Source: Salvelinus alpinus | Taxonomy: Eukaryota > Chordata > Actinopteri > Salmoniformes > Salmonidae | Direction: 5' to 3' | Assembly (NCBI RefSeq): GCF_045679555.1 | Contig: NC_092122.1 | Span: forward strand, 10,225,602-10,289,601 | Length of the DNA: 64,000 bases | In this document: one piece after another, positions 47,018 through 60,600 of the stretch | How the letters are laid out: the number at the start of each line of letters is the position of its first letter | Position numbering within the stretch: position 1 is the stretch's first letter | Program-made: the position numbers and the translations under genes | The notes under the pieces: generated by a model | Database searches by the model: none | What the model was told of the DNA's origin: nothing | The model's input: the letters and a program-made list of their open reading frames with translations, nothing else

Positions 47018-50000
47018 TCAGATGATGCAGTCCATGATGTGAATCTGCAGGCTGTCCAGGTCTGGTAGGATCTCGTTACACTTGGGGCAGACGTGCTCCG
47101 GTATATTCCCCTGCTGCTGCCAGTCCCTGGCATCACCACCTATCAGACACACAGTGGTATGGTAACGATATTACCCTTATATACAGTCGTGGCCAAAAGT
47201 TTTGAGAATGACAAATATTAATTTTCACAAAGTCTGCTGCCTCAGTTTGTATGATGGCAATTTGCATATACTTCAGAATGTTATGAAGAGTGATCAGATG
47301 AATTGCAATTAATTGCAAAGTCCCTCTTTGCCATGCAAATGAACTGAATCCCCCCAAAACATTTCCACTGCATTTCAGCCCTGCCACAAAAGGACCAGCT
47401 GACATGTCAGTGATTCTCTCGTTAACACAGGTGTGAGTGTTGACGAGGACAAGGCTGGAGATCATTCTGTCATGCAGATTGAGTTCGAATAACAGACTGG
47501 AAGCTTCAAAAGGAGGGTGGTGCTTGGAATCATTGTTCTTCCTCTGTCAACCATGGATACCTGCAAGGAAACACGTGCCGTCATCATTGCTTTGCACAAA
47601 AAGGGCTTCAGAGGCAAGGATATTGCTGCCAGTAAGATTCCACCTAAATCAACCATTTATCAGATCATCAAGAACTTCAAGGAGAGCGGTTCAATTGTTG
47701 TGAAGGCTTCAGGGCGCCCAAGAAAGTCCAGCAAGCGCCAGGACCGTCTCCTAAAGTTGATTCAGCTGCGGGTTTGCGGCACCACCAGTACAGAGCTTGC
47801 TCAGGAATGGCAGCAGGCAGGTGTGAGTGCATCTGCACTCACAGTGAGGCAAAGACTTTTGGAGGAAGGCCTGGTATCAAGAATGGCAGCAAAGAAGACA
47901 CTTCTCTCCAGGAAAAACATCAGGGACAGACTGATATTCTGCAGAATTGGACTGCTGAGGACTGGGGTAATCCCCTTTCCGATTGTTTGGTGCATCTGGA
48001 AAAAAGCTTATCCGGAGAAGACAAGGTGAGCGCTAGCATCAGTCCTGTGTCATGCCAACAGTAAAGCATCCTGAGACCATTCATGTGTGGGGTTGCTTCT
48101 CAACCAAGGGAGTGGGCTCACTCACAATTTTTCCTAAGAACACAGCCATGAATAAAGAATGGTACCAACACATCCTCCGAGAGCAACTTATCCCAACCAT
48201 CCAGGAACAGTTTGGTGACGAACAATGCCTTGTCCAGCATGATGGAGCACCTTGCCATAAGGCAAAAGTGATAACTAAGTGGCTTGGGGAACAAAACATC
48301 GATATTTTGGGTCCATGGCCAGGAAACTCCCCAGACTTTAATCCCATTGAGAACTTGTGGTCAATCCTCAAGAGGCGGGTGGACAAACAAAAACCCACAA
48401 ATTCTGACAAACTCCAAGCATTGATTATGCAAGAATGGGCTGCCATCAGTCAGGATGTGGCCCAGAAGTTAATTGACAGCATGCCAGGGTGGATTGCAGA
48501 GGTCTTGAAAAAGAAGGGTCAACACTGCAAATATTGACTCTTTGCATCAACTTCATGTAATTGTCAATAAAAGCCTTTGACACTTATGAAATGCTTGTAA
48601 TTATACTTCAGTATTCCAAAGTAACATCTGACAAAAATATCTAAAGACACTGAAGCAGCAAACTTTGTGGAAATTAATATTTGTGTCATTCTCAACTGTA
48701 CACACACACACACACACAGCATAAATTATGTAATTATCATTGTTGTAAATAATTTGAGATGGGATGAGGAGGAGCAGAGTGTTTGTGATCGAATTAATAC
48801 GAGATAACATTTAATTGGCAGAAAACAATATGATGTGCCCTGGCTTGAGCCCTGCTCTCTCAGCAAGGTGAATGACTTAAAGCAATGTACTGTCCTGTAC
48901 CTCTGGCTCCCTGCATGTTGCCTCCACGTGGCATGTGTCTTCTCTGCATATCGCTCAGATATTGCCTACAGAAACCAGTTGTAGTCAGGCGGTGGATCCA
49001 AAATGGCAGTGAACGTAACCTAATATGACCAGTCTGTGATCATATTATCAATATGTAATCTGATGCGCACCTGCCCAGTGAGTCCACCTCGTCCTGTAAC
49101 TGAGTGTTCTGTTTCTTGACAAACTCCAGCTGAGCAAACAGACGTTCCTTCTCCTCGTGAATCTTCTCCCGAGCTGCTCGCTCTGCGTAGAAGTCAGAGG
49201 AGTACACCTCCGCCTGGACAAAAAAAAAAGCACACACACACATTATTTAAAATGACACATATATTCACAGATGGGGACACACAAAACATTTGTCTATACG
49301 TGTCAATGATTACAAGGCGTGGTTGTATTGTTGTACAGATTAATGTGAATGCCATCAACAGAATGTAGTGTATTGGTTAAAAATGTTCATATTCAATGTT
49401 CTTTAAAATGTTGTAGAAGGGGGATCACGTGACCCCTGAACGAGATGGCCGCATGAACTAAGTGCTCCGCACAAGTAGTTTCCAATTCCTAATCTTACCT
49501 CCACTTTACGTTTAAACTCCTTTAGCTTTAGTCAAAAAGTCATGGCGGTGACATTACAGGTGACATATTTACCTGGACTCGAGCATTAGCGGAGCAAAAG
49601 CTAGCACCATTAGCCAGGAGCAAGAGGACCCCCCCCCTCCCAGGCCCAACAAATGCCAACCTCGCGCTCTGTCGAAGACATCCTTTCTGAGCTGAGCTCC
49701 CAACGTACAGAGCTCAACATTAAATTAGATGCCATTAACTCTCAGCTCCGTGCAATAGGGGGCAAGGTGACAACCCTGGAAAATGCTTTGCCTGACATCA
49801 ACAACAAGAACCATAAACGCGGGGCGCCTGGACGAGGCAGAGGGGCGAATCCTATCCATGGAAAACTTATTGACAGACGCCATGGAAACAATAGCATATG
49901 CTAAAAGGAAAATAGAGCATCTGGAAGAGAAAACAGAGGACCTGGAAAACAGGGCGAAGGAATAATTGTGTTCTATTAAAAATCTGGGCGAAAAAGAAGA

Positions 50001-51638
50001 GGGAAACATGCCACTGATCCGCTACCTGCCAGACAAACTTCCAGAGTGGCTCCACCTGTCCACCAACAGACCCATAGAACTGGAGAGAGCTCACCGAGCA
50101 CTGAGGCCCCCACCAGCAGCCAGACAACCACCGCGCCCAATCACCATACATTTCCTGAGACTCACCGACAAGGAACGAGTCCTACAGGCGGCGAAAACCA
50201 ACACCATTACAGTGGGAAACACCAAACTCACTTTACACCAGGACCTGTCAGCTGGAATACGCCGAGAGTTTGACGAGGTGAAGAAATACTCCATTGACCG
50301 AGGCATCTTAAGGGGATTCAAATACCCAAACGAGCTCAGGATTCTTCACCAAGGAGCCCTGCGACACTTCAAAACGCCCGAAGAGGCAAAACGTTTTTTG
50401 AAAGACAATCCTGGTCAATGAGAAATGGACCAATGACTAAATGCGATTACTGTTATTACTAAGGCGTTCGACAGGATGGAATGGAGCTTTCTGTTCTCAG
50501 TCTTAGAAAAGTTCAATATGGGCCCAAACTTTATTAAATGGATTAAATCAATATACTCTCATCCAAATGCCATGGTGACTACTAACGGACTGAACTCTGA
50601 GAGATTCCCTTTGGGAGGGGACACAAGACAAGGGTGCTCGCTGTCCCCCCTGCTCTACTTGTTGGGGGCGGAGCCTCTGGCAGAGTTGATAAGGAGCAAT
50701 CCAAGTATTATGGGTGTTTCTGCAGGCGGCTCGCTCTACATATCCAACCCTGAGAAATCCCTCCCATTTTAGACACAATTGCTCAGTATGGCAAGTTCAG
50801 GTTATAAGATCAATTTTAACAAATCCACTGTCTGCCCTCTCAATATTACACTCACCAGCTCTATGAAGACACTATGTCCATTCCAATGGAAGACACAGGG
50901 GTTTCAATACCTTGGGATCTTCATAACACCAGATCTGAATAGCCTTTTCAAGGAAAATTGTCTTCCACTCCTGGATTGAATCAAGAACGATCTCCAAACC
51001 TGGATCTCCCTCCCAATTAGCTTAGTAGGAAGAATTAATGTCATCCGTATGAACATCCTCCCTAGACTGAACTATTTATTTCAGATGCTCCCATGCTATC
51101 TCCCAGTTTCCTTTTTCAAAACAACTAACCTAAGCATCACCAAATTTATATGGGGCAATAAAAATCCTAGGATCAAGTTCTCCACTCTATCGAAACCTGA
51201 ATCTAAGGGTGGTCTTGCCCTTCCCTCCCTTCAATTGTACTACTGGTCTGCCCAAATCTGCAACATGCTAACATGGATCACAAACAGACAAGACTCAACG
51301 TGGATTCAGATAGAAGCCCAATCCTGTGGTTCATTGCCACTAAGCTCAATTATATTCATTAATAACTTTAGTGAAGTGGGGAACATAGCCAAAACCTTTG
51401 ATTTACAGCACCCTACTAGCGTGGAGGGACTAAGAAATACCTGGGCATTCCCTCCCAAATGTTGTCACTCGCCTATAGTAGGCAACCCAGACTTGCCAAA
51501 AGCCCTGAGGGATGCCAACTTTAATCTTTGGCATACTCTAGGAATCAGGACCTTTTCAGACCTATTTAAATCAGAAAACCATTACACCTTGAAATCATTT
51601 CAAGAGCGCTGCAGTGAATTCAATGTGCCAAGATCCCA

Positions 51639-51669
<31 letters not shown>

Positions 51670-54600
51670 ATCTTCAAATTAGTAATTTCCTCATTTACTT
51701 CCAAGAGGAGGTTTAGAACTCAGTTGAATGAAGTTGAAACCCTTCTTGTCACAGCACAATCCAGTAAAGGCTTAATATCTTATCTATAGACTCATTTCTG
51801 AGAAAGGGGGCTCCTCCTTTACGCCTTTGAAAATAATCTGGGAAAAGGACCTTGGTCTGACTATCAGTGATGAGGTATGGGCGGAGGTTTGCGACAGGGT
51901 ATACTGCTCCTCTACTAATGTAAAAATGAAAGAATCTAATTACACATTTTTAAACAAATTTTATTACACTCCCTTGAGACTCCATAGAATGAAAACAGAC
52001 ATTTCTCCTAACTGTAAAAGATGTACCTCTGAAAGTGGAACCTATATGCATATATTTTGTAGCTGTAGAGAGAGTGCCAGATTTTGGCAATCTATACATA
52101 CTGCTGCACAGAAAATACTAGATGTACAGTTTGATATGACCCCGTGTATCTATCTTCTTAATGCCCAGCAGGACTTTTCTTGATCCTGACAGAGAAAATG
52201 TGTTTGACTATTACGTACTTTGCTAAGAAATGTATTCTTCTATTGTGGGCCTCTAATACCTCTCCTACATTTAAAATGTGGATTGAACAGATTGTTGACT
52301 TTCTCCCTCTTGAAAAGCTCACTGATGACCTCCACAAGAGACAGCCCAGGTTTGATAGACTCTGGTCTCCACTACTCAACTATATTTCAAATTGGACAGA
52401 GTGAAGGGGGGGGATTAGGGAAATGAGCAGATACATGTTGTGTAAGGTGCTCTAAAAACTAATTATTTGCTCGTTGTCTCAGCTAAGAATCTTGATAGTG
52501 CTGCTGCAAGTTTTATATATATTTATTTTTTAATAATTATTCTTTGTGTGTATATATTATTATTCTTTTTTTAATTTTAAAGTCTGTCACATCTGTGAAT
52601 GTGGAATGTGTTTTGTTGGTTGATTGAAAAAGTTGTATTACATTTTCTGGTTTAAGTTGATTTTTGTTGTAGAAGTATGGAACAGCCAACCAATAAAATA
52701 CATTTTTTAAACCATAAAGTTAAGAGGGATAATTCATGAAAAAAGTCAGTTGTGCAATATCATTTCTCAGAAACAAAACTTGGAATAATGCCAGCAATAC
52801 AAACACAAAAATTACCCAAGTACATGGCCCAAAAACACTGCTTGGGTGTGCCTCTATAAATTGATCATTTACCCTTGCTTGTGCAATTGTGTTAAGACCA
52901 CACGTCTCAGAGAAGCCATGAACGGACCCAAATTCTATATTCTGCTTCTTGCTGGTGTCTTGGTCAACGGGCAAGGTAGGCTGTTGTTTTAAGTTGTAGG
53001 CTGAATGAAGTGTTCATTTATTTGTGTAAGAGGTTGGTTATCAGGAAAACATTTATAATTGGCTTACAGCCCAAATACATGAATAGTGAGTAACCAAAAT
53101 GTCTAGGAGGTGCAGACTACCATTACCATATGATTACGCTTTTTGCACTCAATTTACATAATTGTTTTTACAATTTTTTTTTTAAACACTTCCTTTAGGC
53201 AATGATGCTGTATTACAGTATATGTATTCAGTTATTGTGCCCTTGCTTATGTGTTGCAGGGAAAATGGGAACGGGATGGGAAAACCAATTTGACCAGCCC
53301 TTACATTTTAACTGCCCTTCAAGACAATCCATCTCTTACATAAAAAGGTGAGAAAAGGCACTACATTTGCCTACTATCAATATTCTACCAAAGTGGAATA
53401 CCTCATCGTTAGTGCTGTTCTACTTTTCATCACCAATTATGAACAAAATGATCTCATTATGCTGCATAGACCAGTAAGTGCCAGTGTTGTGTTCGAGACC
53501 ACCTAAAGCGAGACCGATTCAAGACCAAGACTTGAGCAAATCAAGTCCGAGTCAAGACCAAGACCGGAGAGTGGGCGAGACCGAGTCAAGACCAGAAAAA
53601 TGCGAGTCCAATTTAAGAACATGGTTGTAATTGTGTCAAATCACCACCACAAGAGTTCAAAATGTCCAGTATATCTGTGTTCATATTTCAGAACAACAGA
53701 TTCTTTAGACATATAGAAAAGTTTTAAAAATGCATGCTGAGAGAAATTAGAGCCGCTCTACAAATATTCCTAACTCAAACACATTGGGGAACAATGGCCT
53801 TCTAAGCCTTTAGAAAATAATGATTATATAACATGATAATTATTATTTTCAATTTTTCTAATTTAATCTCTTACATTTTTGTTGGAAAGGAAAGGTTTAA
53901 CACTAAAAGAGAAAAAAGACCCAATCTGGATTTTTCTTTGCTGGTCTCTGGGGAGATAAATCTAGCTAGCCAAGTCATCCATTCCTATGCCATCAGAAGC
54001 TAGATAAAAGGCATATGCCATTCAACTGTTTTATGGCAACATTTTGGAGTGACAGAATCAACCAATCACATTTTAAATTAGTGTGTGGGACAGTTTTTAC
54101 AAAAATTTCTGCCTTCTTGAAGGCCAACAGGTCACTGTGCAATAGCGAGCAGTAGTTTTCACCATGGTCTAGCTTTTGTTGTCGGCTCGTTTGCAGCAGT
54201 TACAGCAGGTGTTATCAAAGAGGAGGTTGTTGCTAATTTGTTAGCTTCTCCCTTTTCAAGAAAACGTTCAACAAGTTACGTTTCAAAATGATCATCTGGT
54301 GAGTGAAACTGTTTTTTATTGCAGCACGTTTGCTGTAGTTAGCCATCTCTTAGAAAATAACTTGTGTGAAACATTGTTGCATTTAAAGTGGAACTGACAG
54401 CATTTTAGCAACATGAAATCTGTTCATATACACCCCCAGGAAGAATATTACACACACACAAACTTTTACAAGCAACCACTTAGATAGTAAATTTCACGTT
54501 TTGATAAATTCTTAAATGTTTGAGAATGACGTGTACTAAGGCATCTGTGAAAATGATATAGCAATATTAAGTGGGAAAGAGGCCATACGTTTGGAAAATA

Positions 54601-57600
54601 GACACTGCAGTAAATAAAACCAAATAAAAACATCTGTCTTGTCCAGGACCGGAGTCAACACAGACCGGTGCACCATAGCCAATCAGAGCTACAGTAGGCC
54701 TTTATACAAACAAGCCATTTGTCACACAGACCTTCCATCATTCACACTGAACTGGACTGTGTTTTTACAGGAAGTAGCAACAGTGTGACTTTAGATCATT
54801 AGAACGCATTCACCAAATGCCACAAAATACACCTGAATGGATTTCTGCAAATATGTAAATACCACAGGAGTCCTGTTACATTTGGGAACTTTACAGTCCT
54901 CTTGATCAAACCACCATGAAAAGGTAGGCTCTCTCCCCCTCAGTTATGCACATCAACAACTAATGCTAGCCAGCGCAAGAAGAGCTAAAATCTAACGAAG
55001 GAATATTAGATAAACTCTCAAACTTTTTCAGCTAGTTGGCCGTCAAAATTGCACTGTTAAACGATGAGGAATTGTAGCCTCCACGTCCTTCTGCAGCTTG
55101 CCTGCCAATGCATGCTTGTCCCAACCAAGCACACACACATCAGTAGGGATTAAGAAGTGAGTATACGCAATGCCCCATACAGCTTATACCTGCACTACAC
55201 CACTGGCCCTTTGGGTTTTATAAAAAGTCCACCCTCCTAAATGAGTGCACTAGTATTACAATTGCTGTCCTTTTAGAATCACGAACCTGTCACACACTGA
55301 AGGTCTATAGGTTCACCACTGTACTAACCTGTCACACACTGAAGACCTATAGGTTCACCACTGTACTAACCTGTCACACACTGAAGGCCTATAGGTTCAA
55401 CACTGCGCAAATATGTCTATAATAGATATAAAGACTTAAGAGACTGTATTAAAATTTTTCAAGAAAGGCCTGGTGAAGTGGTTTTATGTGGTGACTGAAT
55501 GGAAGCTGATAGAGTTTTTTACTCCGCTGGTTTTGGGAAGAATAGAATGAGTCCTCACTGTCCTAGACCGAGTACAAATGTATCCGACACCGAGACCGAG
55601 ACACTCAATATCTGGTCTCGAGTACTACTAGGTGCACTGTACTGCACTGTTGATACTGGGCATATCAACAAATTAAACCTTCAATATATGTTTGTTTTCA
55701 AATCAATTCAACCATTAATAGAGCCATGACAATGCACATCTCTCATTTCAGTCAGCATGACAACGCCTATGAAGACCGTTTGTGGGGCTTTGCGTGCAAA
55801 GCCACGTTTGTCTCAGAGCCCGAGTGCAGCTGGTCTCCTTACGTAAATGACTTCGACCAGGAGTTCACCTTTGAATGCCCCAAAAACAATGTCCTCACCG
55901 GGATGAACAGCTACCATTCCAACCGCCATGAGGACAGAAGGTGAGAAGACCTCACCGTTTACCAGATCCTATGTTCAAATAGTAGTTGTTTATTTTTTTC
56001 AAATACTTTGAGAGGTTGATTTAGCCTGCTTGGAGTGCCATATGAGCAGCATTTGCACTTTTGGGACTATTCCATTGGGTCCATCAAATGCAGCTTAAGT
56101 ATTTGAAAGAAAACAAATATTTGAATCCAGGTTTGACATAATCCTGACTGTGATCAGTGTGTTATACATGTATGATTTCCATCACAGGTGGAAGTTCTAC
56201 TGCTGTCGAGTCAACAGCTACTGTAACCAGAAGTGTCAGTGGACCCCCTACGTCAACGACTTTGATGAGATCATGTCTTGGCAAGTCCCAAGCCTGAACT
56301 ACCTAGTTGGGGCCGGAAGCTACCATTCCAATCCTCATGAGTGAGTACAATGTGTGTGTGATTTTGGTGGGGGGGGTTTCAACAACAAGAATATTTACCT
56401 CAAAATGTATTGTGGATTTTCAGAGATCGTCGCTGGAGATACCGGTACTGCACACGGACATCAAACTGCTGATATTACAGCTGATTATTCCATTCTTGAA
56501 TAAAGATTGCCTATTGCCTTCTTTCTTGTGTTTCATTTAATTATTTTTCCCCATTGCATATTCATATCAAGCCACTGAGTCGGAGTAGAAGTAAACAAAA
56601 ATGTTATTTAAAAATAAAAATCTGCACCTATTTCACTTTATGAAAATATAAGCTGTTAAACTTTTTTGGGAGGGTACTTAGCCTTCATTTAACTACTGGT
56701 TTAACAAAGAAACTTCCTTCACTGACAGTCACTTTTAAGTTGCTGTATAACTCCAAAATGTTCACACAGAGTTCAGTGCAATTCAATTAGAATGTTTGAA
56801 CCTTTTTCCAAGTGTGAGAACACACACAACTAGATGGAGAACACACACAGAAAACCTACCTGAGCCTGGAACACAGAGATGGTCTCCAGCTCCTTCTCCT
56901 TCTGATATATCTCCTGCTTCATAACATCTATCTGCTGTTGCTTAGCAGCCAGGGCCTTCTCTGCTGCGTCCAGTCTGGTCTGCAGGTCTCCCACCTCCTT
57001 AGTGACAAGTGGCTGGAGGCCACACAGAGGGCAACGGTCATATTCATCACATTCACCACGCCATACCATTTTGACAAAGAACAAAACAGTGCAATGTGCC
57101 AAACTAGACTGATTTCTGTTTAACAGAGGATAAGTAGTGTGGTCACCTCTCTGTTCTTGCTCTCTTGCTTCAACTCATTGTAGTCCTCGAATAGCTTGGT
57201 GTAGGCATCCTTCAGCTGGGTCAGGTTAGTCCTGAGGAGGGGAGGAGGGGCAATTGACTCATGATGACTAAGGAGTATTTAGATATAGAAACTCATGGCA
57301 CTGACCAGTGGAAACTGATCGGGGGGAGTGGGATGATTTCAAAAGAGGAGCAGGGAATTGATGTCCCAAGACCCCACCCAAGGGGCCCAATGCCCAACAG
57401 TGTCAGAGGGAGTAGGCATATGTCAGAGAGTGTGCGTGCATGCTTGACTGCCGTCCCACCTCTCCTCTCCAGCCTTCCTCTGCTCTAGCTGGCTCTGGGC
57501 CTTCATGCTGTCCACCTGCAGCTTCAGTCTGTCATTCTCACTCTGTACCTCCTGCTTCTCTACCAGCTGGGCTGTCAGAGTCACCACGTCGCGCTCCACA

Positions 57601-60600
57601 TCCCTACATCTACAGAGAGAGAGAAGGGGATGGGCGATAGAGAAAGATAGAGGGATAGAGGCAAAGCGAAAGGGTGGTATTGGGGGAAAGGGAAAGAGCA
57701 AAGGTTAGCATAGTTTGCACATTTTCATTGTCTATGTAGCCCTCTCCTCTCCGTCTCTCTCACCTGTCCTGCAGGTTCTTCTTCATGCCCTCTGCCTCGC
57801 CCAGTTTGCTCTGAGCCTGCTGTAGCTCATTAAACAGGGTCATCATCTGAGCCTTCAGATCCTCCACCTCTGACGCAGCCTGACACATAACAGACAACAG
57901 TCCAACAAACTGACAGTTCTGATGGAGAAGCTAAGGGTTAGGACATTGTAATGGGGAAATGTAAGATGAATAAAGTTAATATCCAGTTAAGAGTAATTAA
58001 CAATACTAAGCATATTTATGTTCTCTTTCTGTAATACACATGATTTCCAGTGTTTTATTTGGGAAACTTTCTGGTTGATGGTCACTAGACTTGATACTGA
58101 ATGTTATGGATTGTTCATATCTGAGAGTGATTGACACCAGACTGGAGGTATGAGGAGGCTGATTGTTATTGTATTCTGGGACACTGATTCTGTAGCAGCT
58201 GATGTTGTGACTTCCTACAAGCCTCTCGGCGGGTGTTTACAGAACATTGGTGCTGTGAGATTAGAATATAAGAGCCTGCTTCTCTGCTGGAGGTGTCTCC
58301 CTGTTGCAACTGTATTAAACCACATTGATTTACTTTATCTGTAACTTCTTTAATTCCCCATTACATATTGTACATTAATACATTTCAATCTCATTAACTT
58401 CCCTGTTCTTACAGGGTGAGAGACAAGCTCTTACCCAGCCTATCTGTGCATCTACCTTCTCCTTCCCAGAGTTCTGTTGGGGCTCCGCCTCTGGTTCAGT
58501 ACCACATGCTGTGGTGGCTAGTGCTGGGGAAACCACCTCTGGCAGTAGTGAGGTCTGTGTGGAGCTCTCCGTGTTAGTTTCTTTCTCCTCCAGCTCTGTG
58601 ATTCTGAAAGACATAGGAACATAAGTCTTCGGTTCCACCCAAACATAAGGCCAGGCAGAAATGCGGCCTACCTGGATTTGGTAGCCTGGAGCTCGATTTG
58701 TAGCCATTCCACCCTCTGGGTCTCCTTCCTCAGGGACTGGAGCAGCTGGCTGACAGTCAGCTCCTCAGACTCCTGCCTGGATACACTCATGTCATACCTG
58801 GGGTCCCTTTCATTATGATACAGGTCCTTTCCAGTATCCTCTCTCTACACACACCACACACACAGTAGTGCTAAAGTCAGGACACACACCCTTATAATAT
58901 GGATGGATGGAGTGAGTGAGTTACTCACAGCAATCCTGATCTCTATGAAGGAGTCGTCCTCTGACCCCTGACCTGTCTTGAGCTGGAGTTCAGAGTTCAT
59001 GGCCACCAGGTCACTCTTCTCTGCCTGCAGACGCACCAGCTGGGTACGCAGCGCCTCCAGTTCTGCATTCTGATTGGCTGTCTCGGCCTGGAGGTGACAC
59101 AGCACAGATAAGACAAAAGTCTGCCCAGCATTATACCCATACACACACTGTATATATATATATACATACAGTGGTTAGAACAAATATTTGATACACTGAC
59201 GATTTTGCAGAATCTATAATTTAAGTAATTAATGTGCATTTTATTGCATGACATAAGTATTTGATACATCAGAAAAGCATAACTTAATATTTGGTACAGA
59301 AAACTTTGTTTGCAATTACAGAGATCATACGTTTCCTGTAGTTCTTGACCAGGTTTGCACACACTGCAGCAGGGATTTTGGCCCACTCCTCCATACAGAC
59401 CTTCTCCAGATCCTTCAGGTTTCGGGGCTGTCGCTTGGCAATACGGACTTTCAGCTCCCTCCAAAGATTTTCTATTGGGTTCAGGTCTGGAGACTGGCTA
59501 GGCCACTCCAGGACCTTGAGATGCTTCTTACGGAGCCACTCCTTAGTTGCCCTGGCTGTGTGTTTTGGGTCGTTGTCATGCTGGAAGACCCAGCCACGAC
59601 CCATCTTCAATGCTCTTACTGAGGGAAGGAGATTGTTGGCCAAGATCTCGCAATACATGGCCCCATCCATCCTCCCCTCAATACGGTGCAGTCGTCCTGT
59701 CCCCTTTGCAGAAAAGCATCCCCAAAGAATGATGTTTCCACCTCCATGCTTCACGGTTGGGATGGTGTTTTTTGGGGTTGTACTCATCCTTCTTCTTCCT
59801 CCAAACACGGCGAGTGGAGTTTAGACCAAAACGCTCTATTTCTGTCTCATCAGACCACATGACCTTCTCCCATTCCTCCTCTGGATCATCCAGATGGTCA
59901 TTGGCAAACTTCAGATGGGCCTGGACATGCGCTGGCTTGAGCAGGGGGACCTTGCGTGCGCTGCAGGATTTTAATCCATGACGGCGTAGTGTGTTACTAA
60001 TGGTTTTCTTTGAGACTGTGGTCCCAGCTCTCTTCAGGTCATTGACCAGGTCCTGCCGTGTAGTTCTGGGCTGATCCCTCACCTTCCTCATGATCATTGA
60101 TACCCCACGAGGTGAGATCTTGCATGGAGCCCCAGACCGAGGGTGATTGACCGTCATCTTGAACTTCTTCCATTTTCTAATAATTGCGCCAACAGTTGTT
60201 GCCTTCTCACCAAGCTGCTTGCCTATTGTCCTGTAGCCCATCCCAGCCTTGTGCAGGTCTACAATTTAACCCTGATGTCCTTACACAGCTCTCTGGTCTT
60301 GGCCATTGTGGAGAGGTTGGAGTCTGTTTGACTGAGTGTGTGGACAGGTGTCTTTTATACAGTTAATACAGGTAATGAGTGGAGAACAGGAGGGCTTCTT
60401 AAAGAAAACCTAACAGGTCTGTGAGAGCCGGAATTCTTACTGGTTGGTAGGTGATCAAATACTTATGTCACGCAATAAAATGCAAATTAATTACTTAAAA
60501 ATCATACAATGTGATTTTCTGGATTTTTGTTTTAGATTCTGTCTCTCACAGTTGAAGTGTACCTATGATAAAAATTTGGCAGTGTATCAAATACTTGTTC

